From assembly GCA_021773335.1 (NCBI GenBank), contig JAJFKG010000016.1, positions 86,434 to 150,433 of the forward strand: a DNA stretch of 64,000 bases. The letters run 5' to 3'. This DNA is from Gammaproteobacteria bacterium (GTDB lineage: Bacteria; Pseudomonadota; Gammaproteobacteria; JAJFKG01). This document shows, in pieces, positions 55,165 to 63,981 of the stretch. The notes below the pieces were generated by a model, which saw only the letters and a list, made by a program, of their open reading frames with translations, was not told the origin of the DNA and searched no databases. The first letter of the stretch is position 1. The number at the start of each line of letters is the position of its first letter. Made by a program: the position numbers and the translations under genes.

Positions 55165-57243
55165 ATGAGCGAATTTGCAGATTTTTTAGTTGAAATAGGT
55201 AGCGAAGAATTACCGCCTAAAGCACTACCAAAATTATCGCATGCCTTAGGCGAAGGCATTGTGCGCGAGCTTAAGTCCCAACATTTACAACACGGGACAA
55301 TGCAACTGTTTGCCACCCCAAGACGCTTAGCTGCCTTAATTAAAGACGTACAATTACGTCAACCTGATCGCGAAGTCGAACGTAAAGGCCCCGCACTACA
55401 AGCCGCGTTTGATAGCGAAAATCAGCCCACCAAAGCATGTCTGGGTTTCGCAAAATCCTGCGGCATTGAAGTTAGTCAGTTACAACACAAAGAAACCGCT
55501 AAAGGTACATGGTTAGTGCACCATTACACGGAAAAAGGCAAACAAGCTAAAGAGTTATTACCGACGATCGTTAAACAAGTCTTAGCAAAGTTACCCATAC
55601 CGCGGCCAATGCGTTGGGGTAACAATACAACGGAATTTGTACGCCCAGTACATTGGGCTGTTATGTTACTGGGCAAAGACATTATTGCAGCTGAATTGCT
55701 TGGCCAAAAAACTGGACGCGATACCTATGGCCACCGCTTCCATCATCCACAAGCAATAAGCCTTAACAAACCCAGCGAATATACAGAAAAACTTGCTAAG
55801 CATGGTCATGTGATTGCAAGCTTTAACCAGCGTCGCGATATGATTCGCGAACAAATCGACAATGTAATCGATAATAGTCGCGGCACGGCGATCATCGATG
55901 AAAAATTATTAGATGAAGTTACTGCACTCGTCGAGTGGCCAGTCGCATTACTGTGCCAATTCGATAAGGCTTTTTTAAAGGTGCCACCTGAGGCACTTAT
56001 CTCGGCGATGAAAGTGCACCAAAAGTGTTTTCACCTTGTCGATAAACAACAGCAATTGCTGCCTTATTTTATTACAATCAGTAATATCGATAGTAAAGAC
56101 AAACAACAAGTCATTGCAGGTAATCAACGTGTCATGCATGCGCGCCTTTCTGATGCCGCCTTCTTTTATCAAACCGATTGTAAGCAACGCCTTGATAGTC
56201 ATCTTGAAGGTTTAAAGCATGTTGTCTTTCAAAATAAGCTCGGCAGTGTTTACGAACGTGCTGAGCGTATCAGCCAACTAGCCACACAAATCGCGTTACA
56301 GATTGGAGCTGACCAAACACAATCTGCGCGTGCGGGCTTGCTCAGCAAATGCGATCTACGTTCCAACATGGTGGGTGAATTTCCAGAATTACAAGGCATT
56401 ATGGGCTACTACTATGCATTGCATGATACCGAAGCTAAAGCTGTCGCTCTTGCGCTTAAAGAGCAATACCTACCGCGCTTTTCCGGCGATACATTGCCAA
56501 CCAGTACCGTAGGCTGCGCCGTTGCCCTCGCAGAACGGCTGGATACCCTAGTGGGCATATTTGGCATTAACCAAGCACCAACCGGCGACAAAGATCCTTT
56601 TGCCTTGCGCCGTAATGCCTTAGGCGTATTACGCATCATGATTGAAAAACAATTTGATCTGGACTTGGAGGATCTGCTGCGTAATGCGATTAACAACTAT
56701 CGGATCAACTTACCCAATCAAGAAGTGATCATTCAAACCTTTAATTTTATGATCGAACGTCTACGCGCTTGGTATAATGAACAAGGTGTTGCCGCGACAG
56801 TATTTGCCGCCGTGTTAGCACGCCGTCCCACCAATCCATTTGATTTTCAGAATCGTCTAAATGCAGTTAATCATTTTCGCCAATTGCCTGAAGCACAATC
56901 ACTAGCCATCGCAAACAAGCGTGTCAGCAATATCCTCAAAAAGGAAAACAGTAATGGCGAGATTGCGAGTTTTGCACAAAACTTACTGGCAGATGAAGCG
57001 GAAAAAATCCTAGCTACAGAAGTTGCAGAAAAACGTTCCCAAGTTGCGCCTTTGTACGAACAGGCCAAATATACCGAGTTATTGACTCAGTTGGCGAGCT
57101 TACGTGATCCCGTCGATCGCTTTTTCGATGAAGTCATGGTCATGGTTGACGATGAAAAAATTCGCAAAAATCGCCTAGCCTTGCTAGCTTCTTTGCGCAA
57201 TCTATTCTTGCAAGTCGCCGATATCTCCCTATTACAGGATTAA
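55165..57243 (+). CDS. glyS: Glycyl-tRNA synthetase beta subunit
   Basis: A 692-residue beta subunit responsible for tRNA-Gly binding. The N terminus FLVEIGSEELPPKAL is diagnostic. An HD-like domain in the middle (about 395-480) and a C-terminal ArgRS-like anticodon-binding domain (after about 580) are typical. Length matches E. coli (689). It starts 5 bases after trpS and ends 9 bases before gmhB. Confidence 0.97.
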   Translation: MSEFADFLVEIGSEELPPKALPKLSHALGEGIVRELKSQHLQHGTMQLFATPRRLAALIKDVQLRQPDREVERKGPALQAAFDSENQPTKACLGFAKSCGIEVSQLQHKETAKGTWLVHHYTEKGKQAKELLPTIVKQVLAKLPIPRPMRWGNNTTEFVRPVHWAVMLLGKDIIAAELLGQKTGRDTYGHRFHHPQAISLNKPSEYTEKLAKHGHVIASFNQRRDMIREQIDNVIDNSRGTAIIDEKLLDEVTALVEWPVALLCQFDKAFLKVPPEALISAMKVHQKCFHLVDKQQQLLPYFITISNIDSKDKQQVIAGNQRVMHARLSDAAFFYQTDCKQRLDSHLEGLKHVVFQNKLGSVYERAERISQLATQIALQIGADQTQSARAGLLSKCDLRSNMVGEFPELQGIMGYYYALHDTEAKAVALALKEQYLPRFSGDTLPTSTVGCAVALAERLDTLVGIFGINQAPTGDKDPFALRRNALGVLRIMIEKQFDLDLEDLLRNAINNYRINLPNQEVIIQTFNFMIERLRAWYNEQGVAATVFAAVLARRPTNPFDFQNRLNAVNHFRQLPEAQSLAIANKRVSNILKKENSNGEIASFAQNLLADEAEKILATEVAEKRSQVAPLYEQAKYTELLTQLASLRDPVDRFFDEVMVMVDDEKIRKNRLALLASLRNLFLQVADISLLQD

Positions 57244-57252
57244 ATCAACGTG

Positions 57253-57834
57253 ATGAAAAAATCACAACTACCTTTGATTATTCTCGACCGCGACGGCGTG
57301 ATTAACTACGATTCCGACGATTACATTAAAACCCCAGATGAGTGGCAAGCCATCCCTGGCAGCTTAGACGCTATCTGCCAATTAAAACATATCGGTTACA
57401 CGGTCGTGATTGTCACCAATCAATCTGGCGTAGCCCGTGGCCTATATACACTAGCGACACTGGCGACCATCCACCAAAAACTACAAAACTCACTTGCTGA
57501 GTGTGGTTGCCACGTTGATGCTATTTTCTTTTGTCCGCACGGCCCGGACGATGGCTGTGCATGCCGCAAACCTAAGCCAGGAATGATTAAACAAGCCTTA
57601 CAAAAATTTAATTACGCACCAGAAAACGCCTTGCTTATTGGCGATTCTCTACGGGATATTCAGGCAGCACACGCCGCAGGTTGCAACAACACTATTCTCG
57701 TTAAAACAGGTTACGGAAGTGATATGTTGAAGCAACATCGGGATGCACCAGAACTCTCAGCCAGCCGCATTTTCCCCGATTTAGCGCACGCGGTGGCAGC
57801 GTTGTTAAATGCGAATGGAGCCGTGCGTTCTTAA
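57253..57834 (+). CDS. gmhB: D-glycero-beta-D-manno-heptose-1,7-bisphosphate 7-phosphatase GmhB
   Basis: A 193-residue HAD phosphatase of the ADP-heptose pathway for LPS inner core. The nucleophile motif is LDRDGVIN, followed by TNQSGVARG (motif II). The zinc-binding CPHGPDDGCACRKPKP motif has the C-x-H...C-x-C pattern, and GDSLRDIQAA is motif IV. ATG at 57253 is preceded by an alternative GTG one codon earlier. Last gene of the glyQ-trpS-glyS-gmhB run; glyS-gmhB adjacency is common. Confidence 0.94.
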   Translation: MKKSQLPLIILDRDGVINYDSDDYIKTPDEWQAIPGSLDAICQLKHIGYTVVIVTNQSGVARGLYTLATLATIHQKLQNSLAECGCHVDAIFFCPHGPDDGCACRKPKPGMIKQALQKFNYAPENALLIGDSLRDIQAAHAAGCNNTILVKTGYGSDMLKQHRDAPELSASRIFPDLAHAVAALLNANGAVRS

Positions 57835-57997
57835 CCACGCGCTCATTGCGTATTGCTTAGTGCTCGAATACCAGGAAAGTTTTCTGCGCAAGCTACTTGC
57901 CATTCGGCCTCCCCCCGTGAAAACACCTAATTTCTTGGGGGTGAATATGGGATGAGAGACTGATATGATCTTCCTTTTCGCAAGGAAGTGGATAAAT

Positions 57998-58408
57998 ATG
58001 GCACATAGAGAAGCAAACAAACCTAGCTTACACTCCAAGATTAGTGGATATATAGCATATGGTATACATATATTGCAGGCGTTCTTGGTTCCTATAATTT
58101 TGTACTACCAAATAGTTGGTTCATGTGGAAATATTTACTCCATTTCTAAATGCCAAGATACTTACACCTTTGTTATATTCCCATTTTTTCTCATTATGGA
58201 GATTGTCGCGATAATTTTACTAATTCCATTTACTTTAATTGCGAGAAAACAACCCCTGTACTTGCTGATGTTATTTCCGTTGTTACTTTTGTTTGTCTGG
58301 TTTTATAAGGCAGGAATGATACCGTATATATCGTTGTCACTAATTTATTTATTCTATGCCGGTGCGTTAATCGCAAGGTATGTTCGATTATGTTTTTCGT
58401 ATCGTTAA
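57998..58408 (+). CDS. Hypothetical small membrane protein, four predicted helices
   Basis: A 136-residue protein of unknown family. After a polar start, four hydrophobic segments are visible: about 17-40, 58-80, 90-106 and 111-131. The ATG at 57998 has an AAGGAAG site about eight bases upstream; a start at 57965 is possible. Composition is markedly more AT-rich than the glyS/gmhB genes, which suggests transfer. It ends 9 bases before the large lipase-like gene, so the two are probably co-transcribed, and it may help that protein act or be delivered. Confidence 0.6.
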   Translation: MAHREANKPSLHSKISGYIAYGIHILQAFLVPIILYYQIVGSCGNIYSISKCQDTYTFVIFPFFLIMEIVAIILLIPFTLIARKQPLYLLMLFPLLLLFVWFYKAGMIPYISLSLIYLFYAGALIARYVRLCFSYR

Positions 58409-58417
58409 GGAAACATT

Positions 58418-61321
58418 ATGCCCTCTCATTTTGAATACGCAGCATTCAGCACGAATGTTTATGAAAATACTAACCAGTATATTCCCGCTGGTTGGCAGGT
58501 GCTAGCATCGACAACTGACCCAAAAAACGAATACCAGGGACGCGCCTATGTCAATCATACCACACGTGAAGTTGTGATAGCCCACCGCGGGACAATTCCT
58601 GGGACAGAAATTGTTTGGCAAGATATCCCCATTCTTTTCGGTGATAGGCCGCCACAGTATGATCAAAGCGCAATACCATTTAATCTTCAGATACATCGAC
58701 AAATGAAAAATAGTGGTATGGAAAATTACCATCTGAGCTTCACAGGACATTCACTAGGCGCAACTTTAGCAGAACTAAGTATTGTCGATAATGCCTCTTT
58801 TGGTGTGACATTTGAAAGTCCTGGTTCCAAGCCAATGATGGATGTTTCACAACAAAATTATGCCCAACAACACATCATTAGTTATAATGCATTCCCAAAC
58901 CAAATTAATTCAACTAACCTACATGTTTGCCAGTTGATTCGCCGAGTGTATCCTGCTTTTGCATATTCTGTTGCTGCTGAGGCTATCCCACCAAATCCAG
59001 CCTTGTTTTTTAACTATGTAACAAAACAGCAACACCACATATTACCAATTTACCAGCAGTTCAATCCCAAAACGGGGCTGCCCAAGGCTTATAGTGAGCA
59101 TAGACCGCAAGATTGGCCTGCCGGATCGGAAGCTGCTTATACTGCTTGGGTTAACTACAGCAAAAGCTGTAGTTACTGGGATACTGCGATCACGATTATG
59201 TACAGTGCCCATGGAGGAGGGTTTAGCATTGAGCAGTTTAAAACTAATTACATAAGGGGCATGCTAAGCATCTCTCCTGATGCCCTCTCTCAACCCGGCA
59301 CCACGATTTACTTAGACAAATCCGGCGGCGTATTCTCGGGTGGTTCGCGTTACATCGAGGATTATCAAATTCAAGGTGGCTCTTGGGATATCACCGCCTA
59401 TAACGGTAACAATCGCTATTGGTTATCTAACGGTAGCACCGTAACGATTACTGAAATGGATCGGTATGAAAATAAGGTCGATTCGCGCACCAACGCTTTT
59501 GTTGAAAGGACCTATGTTGCTAGTGAAATTTATATCGATGGTAACTCAGTCAGAGGTGTTGCACATCACCCACTTGGGGCATCAACGAATACATATACAT
59601 TAAAAACAACGAGCGGACAAGCATATCGTCTTGTTAAACTCAAAGCACCACGGGCTGAAGTTTCGTCAAAGCCCCTTGCTTTAGCATCCGCCAGCAGCAG
59701 TAGCACTGCTATGACACCAACACAGTCCACTTCATCATTAGACTTATTACAGAAGCACAACTTACAGATCACTAACAGTGAATCTAATACTTCTATTCGG
59801 TTGAATAATTTTGTTGGCGGTTTTTTTAAAATCACACTTTATAACCCAGTGCATATGAATTTTCGTTTTTTTGCAGGTGGTGATTGTGCTTCCATTTTGG
59901 CGGGCTCTAATGCTGAGACATTCGTAAGCCTTTCATCAATACCGGTACTGGCAAACGGAACTAACGACGAAGAAGTAACCAGCCAAGCTTTTAATTCCTA
60001 TGGGCGCGCCATTAGCAACGCTACGGTTATCAGCAAACACTTCGGATCACCCATGGATGATCATGTTTCAACCTATCCAACGGGTGCACCATTAGCAAAT
60101 GGAAATGTTGTCGCAGCGTGGCTGTATTCTGAAATCTATGTGAGCGATTACGATACGGTGCCCTATTGCTTTCGTATATTATCTCCCCTTGGCCAACCTG
60201 TCAGCGGCGTTATTATGGTAGAGGGTAGCAACGTGGGAGATGATAACAATATTCATTACGCCTCACCGGCGGTTATGGGCTTACCGAATGGTAATTTTAT
60301 GATTGTCTACCGGGGCGATTATGGCCAAGATCCAGGTGATGGCGCACTATTTCTACGTGTTTATACTGAGTTTGGTTCACCGGTAAGCAGCCCAATTCTA
60401 TTAGATGCGGCATTTGAAGCAGGTGGCTCAATACATTCGAGCTCGTTTGGAGCTTCGATTTGCGTACTTGAGAATAATAAGGTGGTTATCGCATGGACTA
60501 TGTATCCCTCAAACACTTATGCTGCAATAAAAGTTGCAACAGTCTCTTTAGGCGGAACCATTGAACGCATTTTTTATATGGCTTATGGGGATGCTGAAAT
60601 GCCAAGCGTTGCTGCCTTAAAAGATAATAAGTTTGCCATCACATGGACTTCTGCTCGATCTTATCCATATTCTGCAATAGCTGCAATAGCAACTAGCGAT
60701 GGCCAGTTGGCAAGTCTGCCCTTTAGACTAGGCATGGCAAGTGAAGATGCTATTCCACGTACGGGAGTTGCCTCCTTGGGCAATGGTAATTTTGTACTAA
60801 GCTGGGGCAGTAACTTTGCAGCATATGCCCAAGTTTTTTCATCAGAGGTGCATGGAGGTGTGCCAAAACCACATTACCCACTTTTTTTCTTAACAGGCGG
60901 CTTGAGGGACTGGGGGACATGCGTCACCAGCATTAAAAATTTTGGCTTTGCGGCTGCTACTAGCTATTTCACACCTTCTTCTTATACTGGTGAGGTGGCG
61001 ACAATTGCACTTAATACCGTTGAAATTGATGGCTTACCACCTTCGACGGAACCTTTGGCCAAACCTTTACCTCAACAAATTACACAACAGGCCAACACTC
61101 TGACAAATAAAGCCGATACGAAGACAGCAGTTGAGAGTTCTGCTAGTTTTTGGCAATCTGTCTCTAATTCTCTAGCCGGCGCGGTAACCACTCTCGCATC
61201 CTATGGTTGTTTCTTTTGTTGCCCGACATCAAGCGATGAGGATACCAGCGCCTCTCCAGACAGTAGCGCAGCTACTACAACGGCTTCTCCGCCTAAGACG
61301 CGCACAATTGAATTTGTGTAG
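58418..61321 (+). CDS. Large lipase-like hydrolase with C-terminal repeat domain and Cys cluster
   Basis: A 967-residue protein. The N-terminal 250 residues are a class 3/DUF2974-type lipase fold: VVIAHRGTIPGTE oxyanion strand, then the nucleophile elbow TGHSLGA (Ser112). Residues about 290-410 contain short Gly/Tyr/Asn-rich beta repeats. Residues about 500-870 contain about five units with the pattern P-x-V-x(2)-L-x-N-G-N/K-F/V-V-x-x-W, suggesting a beta-propeller. There is no signal peptide. The C terminus has a weakly hydrophobic helix (SLAGAVTTLAS), then Cys931, Cys934, Cys935 (CFFCC) and a Ser/Thr/Pro-rich tail. That layout would suit host lipidation of a secreted effector, but this is inference. 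An AAGGAAAC site precedes ATG. Confidence 0.75.
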   Translation: MPSHFEYAAFSTNVYENTNQYIPAGWQVLASTTDPKNEYQGRAYVNHTTREVVIAHRGTIPGTEIVWQDIPILFGDRPPQYDQSAIPFNLQIHRQMKNSGMENYHLSFTGHSLGATLAELSIVDNASFGVTFESPGSKPMMDVSQQNYAQQHIISYNAFPNQINSTNLHVCQLIRRVYPAFAYSVAAEAIPPNPALFFNYVTKQQHHILPIYQQFNPKTGLPKAYSEHRPQDWPAGSEAAYTAWVNYSKSCSYWDTAITIMYSAHGGGFSIEQFKTNYIRGMLSISPDALSQPGTTIYLDKSGGVFSGGSRYIEDYQIQGGSWDITAYNGNNRYWLSNGSTVTITEMDRYENKVDSRTNAFVERTYVASEIYIDGNSVRGVAHHPLGASTNTYTLKTTSGQAYRLVKLKAPRAEVSSKPLALASASSSSTAMTPTQSTSSLDLLQKHNLQITNSESNTSIRLNNFVGGFFKITLYNPVHMNFRFFAGGDCASILAGSNAETFVSLSSIPVLANGTNDEEVTSQAFNSYGRAISNATVISKHFGSPMDDHVSTYPTGAPLANGNVVAAWLYSEIYVSDYDTVPYCFRILSPLGQPVSGVIMVEGSNVGDDNNIHYASPAVMGLPNGNFMIVYRGDYGQDPGDGALFLRVYTEFGSPVSSPILLDAAFEAGGSIHSSSFGASICVLENNKVVIAWTMYPSNTYAAIKVATVSLGGTIERIFYMAYGDAEMPSVAALKDNKFAITWTSARSYPYSAIAAIATSDGQLASLPFRLGMASEDAIPRTGVASLGNGNFVLSWGSNFAAYAQVFSSEVHGGVPKPHYPLFFLTGGLRDWGTCVTSIKNFGFAAATSYFTPSSYTGEVATIALNTVEIDGLPPSTEPLAKPLPQQITQQANTLTNKADTKTAVESSASFWQSVSNSLAGAVTTLASYGCFFCCPTSSDEDTSASPDSSAATTTASPPKTRTIEFV

Positions 61322-61377
61322 AGTTTGAATATAGTGAAACTGCATAACAAAGTACGAATATACAGGATTCTAGACCT

Positions 61378-61716
61378 ATGCTTTACTTAGCCGCCAAAGT
61401 TATCATTTCAGCGTTGCTGATTGCTGTTATTGCCGAATTAAGCAAACGCAGTATTGTATTCGGCGCCTTATTAGCCTCGATTCCTTTCATCTCAGTCATG
61501 GCTATGCTATGGCTCTATATCGATACACATAACAGTGAACGTGTCGCACGTTTATCAATAGATATTTTTTGGTTGGTGATCCCGTCTCTCGTATTATTTA
61601 TCAGCTTACCAATTTTCTTACGTTATAAACTCAATTTTTACCTGAGCCTTTTATTTTCGTGTGGGCTGACATCCGCGGCTTATGGTCTGACACTATTTTT
61701 ATTGCGACGGCTATAG
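61378..61716 (+). CDS. DUF3147-family membrane protein
   Basis: A 112-residue hydrophobic protein with about four helices. The segments KVIISALLIAVIAELSKRS and GALLASIPFISVMAMLWLYIDT match the DUF3147 pattern. The family's function is unknown, and it is usually found alone in envelope-related contexts. It lies between the lipase-like gene and the DUF4143 ATPase and ends 42 bases before the 32-bp repeat array. Confidence 0.85.
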   Translation: MLYLAAKVIISALLIAVIAELSKRSIVFGALLASIPFISVMAMLWLYIDTHNSERVARLSIDIFWLVIPSLVLFISLPIFLRYKLNFYLSLLFSCGLTSAAYGLTLFLLRRL

Positions 61717-61758
61717 GCTTCGGATAAAAGGGGTGTGGCCTTAAGCACAAATCTACAG

Positions 61759-61854
61759 CCTGTAAAAAACGGTATTTTTGACGTTTTTTACTTGCAAAAA
61801 ACGGCATATTTGACGATAATTGCTTGCATGAAACGGCATATTTATCAAAAACTA
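61759..61854. repeat. Three-copy 32-bp tandem repeat containing the ATPase start codon
   Basis: Units at 61759-61790, 61791-61822 and 61823-61854 keep an exact 32-base period. Each carries a CTTGCA-like head, then AAAACGG(C/T)AT(A/T)TTTGACG or a close variant. The third unit contains the ATG of the downstream ATPase (61828). A weak fourth head (CTTACATGGAAAGC) follows at 61855. The motif ACGGCATATTTGACG resembles sites upstream of the ATPase at 39556. Confidence 0.85.
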
Positions 61855-63186
61855 CTTACATGGAAAGCCTCAAGCCAACGTAAGCCATTGATTTTAAATG
61901 GCGTTCGCCAGTGCGGCAAAAGTTTCATCCTGGAGCAGTTCGCCAACAATGAATTCCCGCGCTACCATATCCTAAATTTTGAAAATGACGAACGTCTGAA
62001 AACCATTTTTGAGCCCGACCTCAAGCCAGAGCGTATCATCAACGAGCTAAACTTCCATCTAAATACGCAAATCGACATCACTCAAGATATTGTGATATTC
62101 GATGAAATCCAAGCGTGCTCACGCGCACTCACCAGTCTGAAATACTTCTGTGAAAACATGCCACAACTAGCGCTGTGTTGCGCAGGCTCATTACTCGGCG
62201 TGCAACTATCAGCAAACTCTTTCCCGGTCGGCAAAGTGGCGATTGAACATCTTTATCCAATGTCATTTACAGAGTTTTTGCAAGCGCTCGATGATCAAAA
62301 ATCATTAGAGATATTAGAACAATGCCAAGCGAATACCGTAATACCAGACATCGTGCATCAGCACCTCTGGGAACGCCTCAAGTGGTATTTTATTATTGGT
62401 GGTTTACCTGAGGCAGTCAAAACATTTTGTGCAAAACAAGATAAGCTTTTTAGCGCATTTGCTAGTGTACGTGAAATACAAAATACACTGATCAAAAGCT
62501 ATTACGCCGATATGACAAAGCATGCTGGCAAAGTCAATGCATTGCATTTAGATCGCGTGTTACGCTCAGTGCCAACACAATTAGCTCGTGCTCAAGACAG
62601 CTCTGTGCAGCGTTTTCAGTTTAAAGGGATCATCCCAGGTATCGATCGCTATCAACGCCTAGCAAACGTCATTGATTGGCTAATCGCTGTCGGCCTTGTG
62701 ATTCAAGTACCCATCGCTAACCGAGCAGAGCTGCCTTTAAGTGCATACACAAAACAAAGTCACTTTAAGCTATTTATGTTTGATGTGGGTATACTTGGTG
62801 CACTCAGTGAATTGCCACCCAAAGCCATCTTGGATTACGACTATGGTACGTATAAAGGTTATTTCGCTGAGAATTTTGTCGCCCAAGAATTATTAACAAC
62901 AGGCATAGCAAATCTATATGCTTGGCAAGAAGGTCGCTCAGAAGTTGAATTTCTTTATGTGCAAGACAGCAATATTCTACCTATAGAAGTAAAATCAGGC
63001 GCGGTCACCAAAGCGCAAAGCTTACAGAAATTTGTTGAAAAATACCAACCGTCCTATCGCACAATCATTAGCGCTCGGCCCTTCAAAATCGACAAGAAAA
63101 ATGCAACCCATTGTTATCCACTATATTTAACCCACCGCTTTCCTATTCATACACCACACTATCATGCCGATAATCCAGTTTATTAA
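61828..63186 (+). CDS. AAA ATPase with DUF4143 (PD-(D/E)xK-like) C-terminal domain
   Basis: A 452-residue ATPase of the AAA_14/DUF4143 type. The N terminus is MKRHIYQKLLTWK, followed by Walker A GVRQCGKS (25-32) and Walker B IVIFDEIQ (Asp92, Glu93). The sensor strand is CCAGSLLG. A winged-helix/DUF4143 region follows, and the C-terminal stretch with EVEFLY...PIEVKSG is a PD-(D/E)xK-like core. Function is unknown; such genes are abundant and patchily distributed. The start ATG lies in the third unit of a tandem repeat, so the first codons are repeat-encoded. The 3' end overlaps the convergent LuxR gene by 44 bases. Confidence 0.85.
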   Translation: MKRHIYQKLLTWKASSQRKPLILNGVRQCGKSFILEQFANNEFPRYHILNFENDERLKTIFEPDLKPERIINELNFHLNTQIDITQDIVIFDEIQACSRALTSLKYFCENMPQLALCCAGSLLGVQLSANSFPVGKVAIEHLYPMSFTEFLQALDDQKSLEILEQCQANTVIPDIVHQHLWERLKWYFIIGGLPEAVKTFCAKQDKLFSAFASVREIQNTLIKSYYADMTKHAGKVNALHLDRVLRSVPTQLARAQDSSVQRFQFKGIIPGIDRYQRLANVIDWLIAVGLVIQVPIANRAELPLSAYTKQSHFKLFMFDVGILGALSELPPKAILDYDYGTYKGYFAENFVAQELLTTGIANLYAWQEGRSEVEFLYVQDSNILPIEVKSGAVTKAQSLQKFVEKYQPSYRTIISARPFKIDKKNATHCYPLYLTHRFPIHTPHYHADNPVY

Positions 63187-63847
63187 TGATCCCCATAGAC
63201 AAGGAATACACTAACGCTTCACCAATCGTTTGTGCACCCAACTTGTGTTTTATCTTCTGCATGTATTCAGTGACAGTGTGTGGGCTCTTATACAGCTTAT
63301 CCGCCACCTGCCGCGTCGATAATCCCTGCGCCGCCAAACACAAACAAGCATATTCCTTCGGCGTTAACACCCGACGTGACCACATTGACTGCAAGAGCAC
63401 TCTTTCACGCACTTTAGCATTATTAAACATCAATAGATTTTCACTAGCGGGATAACTGGCTGTCAGTAGTGGGCAAACACGATTAAACGCTTCCAGACAA
63501 CATTGCTCAAACGTCGCAATTAATGCCTTGGCTGCACGTGGTTTTTGCTTAAACAATCTGCCCCCTGAGCCATAAAACACAAAGCTGCCTTCGCTACAAT
63601 GACGGATAATATGACACGCCGGTTTGTCGGTGCCATCGTCCGCTAATAATTTACTGAGCTTCACCAACGCCATCGGTGTCGTCGGGCGTACGTTACAACG
63701 TAAATGAAACGTATCAAAGGTCGCTGAAACACCCAGAATATGACCATCGTTTAAGATAACGTAACTAGATAAACCATCTAAACCCGCTTTGTGGGTTAAG
63801 CGCGCTAGTTGTGCCATTACCTTCGAAGAACCAGCTGTGTTTACCAT
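63143..63847 (-). CDS. LuxR-family (GerE) transcriptional regulator
   Basis: A 234-residue regulator. The N-terminal ~165 residues probably form a ligand- or signal-sensing domain of PAS/GAF-like size, without the conserved residues of acyl-homoserine-lactone receptors as far as I can see. The C-terminal helix-turn-helix is clear: LTPKEYACLCLAAQGLSTRQVA, then SPHTVTEYMQKIKHKLG. Its ATG overlaps the TGGTAA end of an upstream 46-codon gene, which indicates translational coupling. It is convergent with the ATPase gene and overlaps it by 44 bases. Confidence 0.88.
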   Translation of the reverse strand: MVNTAGSSKVMAQLARLTHKAGLDGLSSYVILNDGHILGVSATFDTFHLRCNVRPTTPMALVKLSKLLADDGTDKPACHIIRHCSEGSFVFYGSGGRLFKQKPRAAKALIATFEQCCLEAFNRVCPLLTASYPASENLLMFNNAKVRERVLLQSMWSRRVLTPKEYACLCLAAQGLSTRQVADKLYKSPHTVTEYMQKIKHKLGAQTIGEALVYSLSMGIINKLDYRHDSVVYE

Positions 63848-63981
63848 TGTCCTAATCCTAACAACCCCAAGTAAACAATGCTCGTCGTGGTAACCAAGGC
63901 TAACAAACTGGCGCCGGTAATGGCATTAAAGGCGTGCCAAAACTGTGGGTGGCGTAAATACCAACGTCGTACGTGTTTCAT
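63841..63981 (-). CDS. 46-residue membrane microprotein coupled to the LuxR gene
   Basis: A short frame from ATG 63981 to TAA 63841-63843. The product has a basic, aromatic N terminus (MKHVRRWYLRHPQFWH) followed by one hydrophobic helix (about 18-44) rich in Leu, Ala, Thr and Gly. A GGGAG site lies nine bases upstream. The stop overlaps the LuxR start (ATGGTAA), which strongly suggests it is translated. It may localise or modulate the regulator, or simply be a leader. I know no family for it. Confidence 0.65.
   Translation of the reverse strand: MKHVRRWYLRHPQFWHAFNAITGASLLALVTTTSIVYLGLLGLGQW

Noticed and set aside
57900..57950. Terminator hairpin after gmhB (CCCCCC...GGGGG)
   Set aside because: The loop is over 20 bases and no T run follows in the plus direction.
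61759..61854. Short regularly spaced repeats resembling a CRISPR array
   Set aside because: The 32-base units are contiguous with no unique spacers, only three copies exist, they overlap a start codon, and no cas gene is present.
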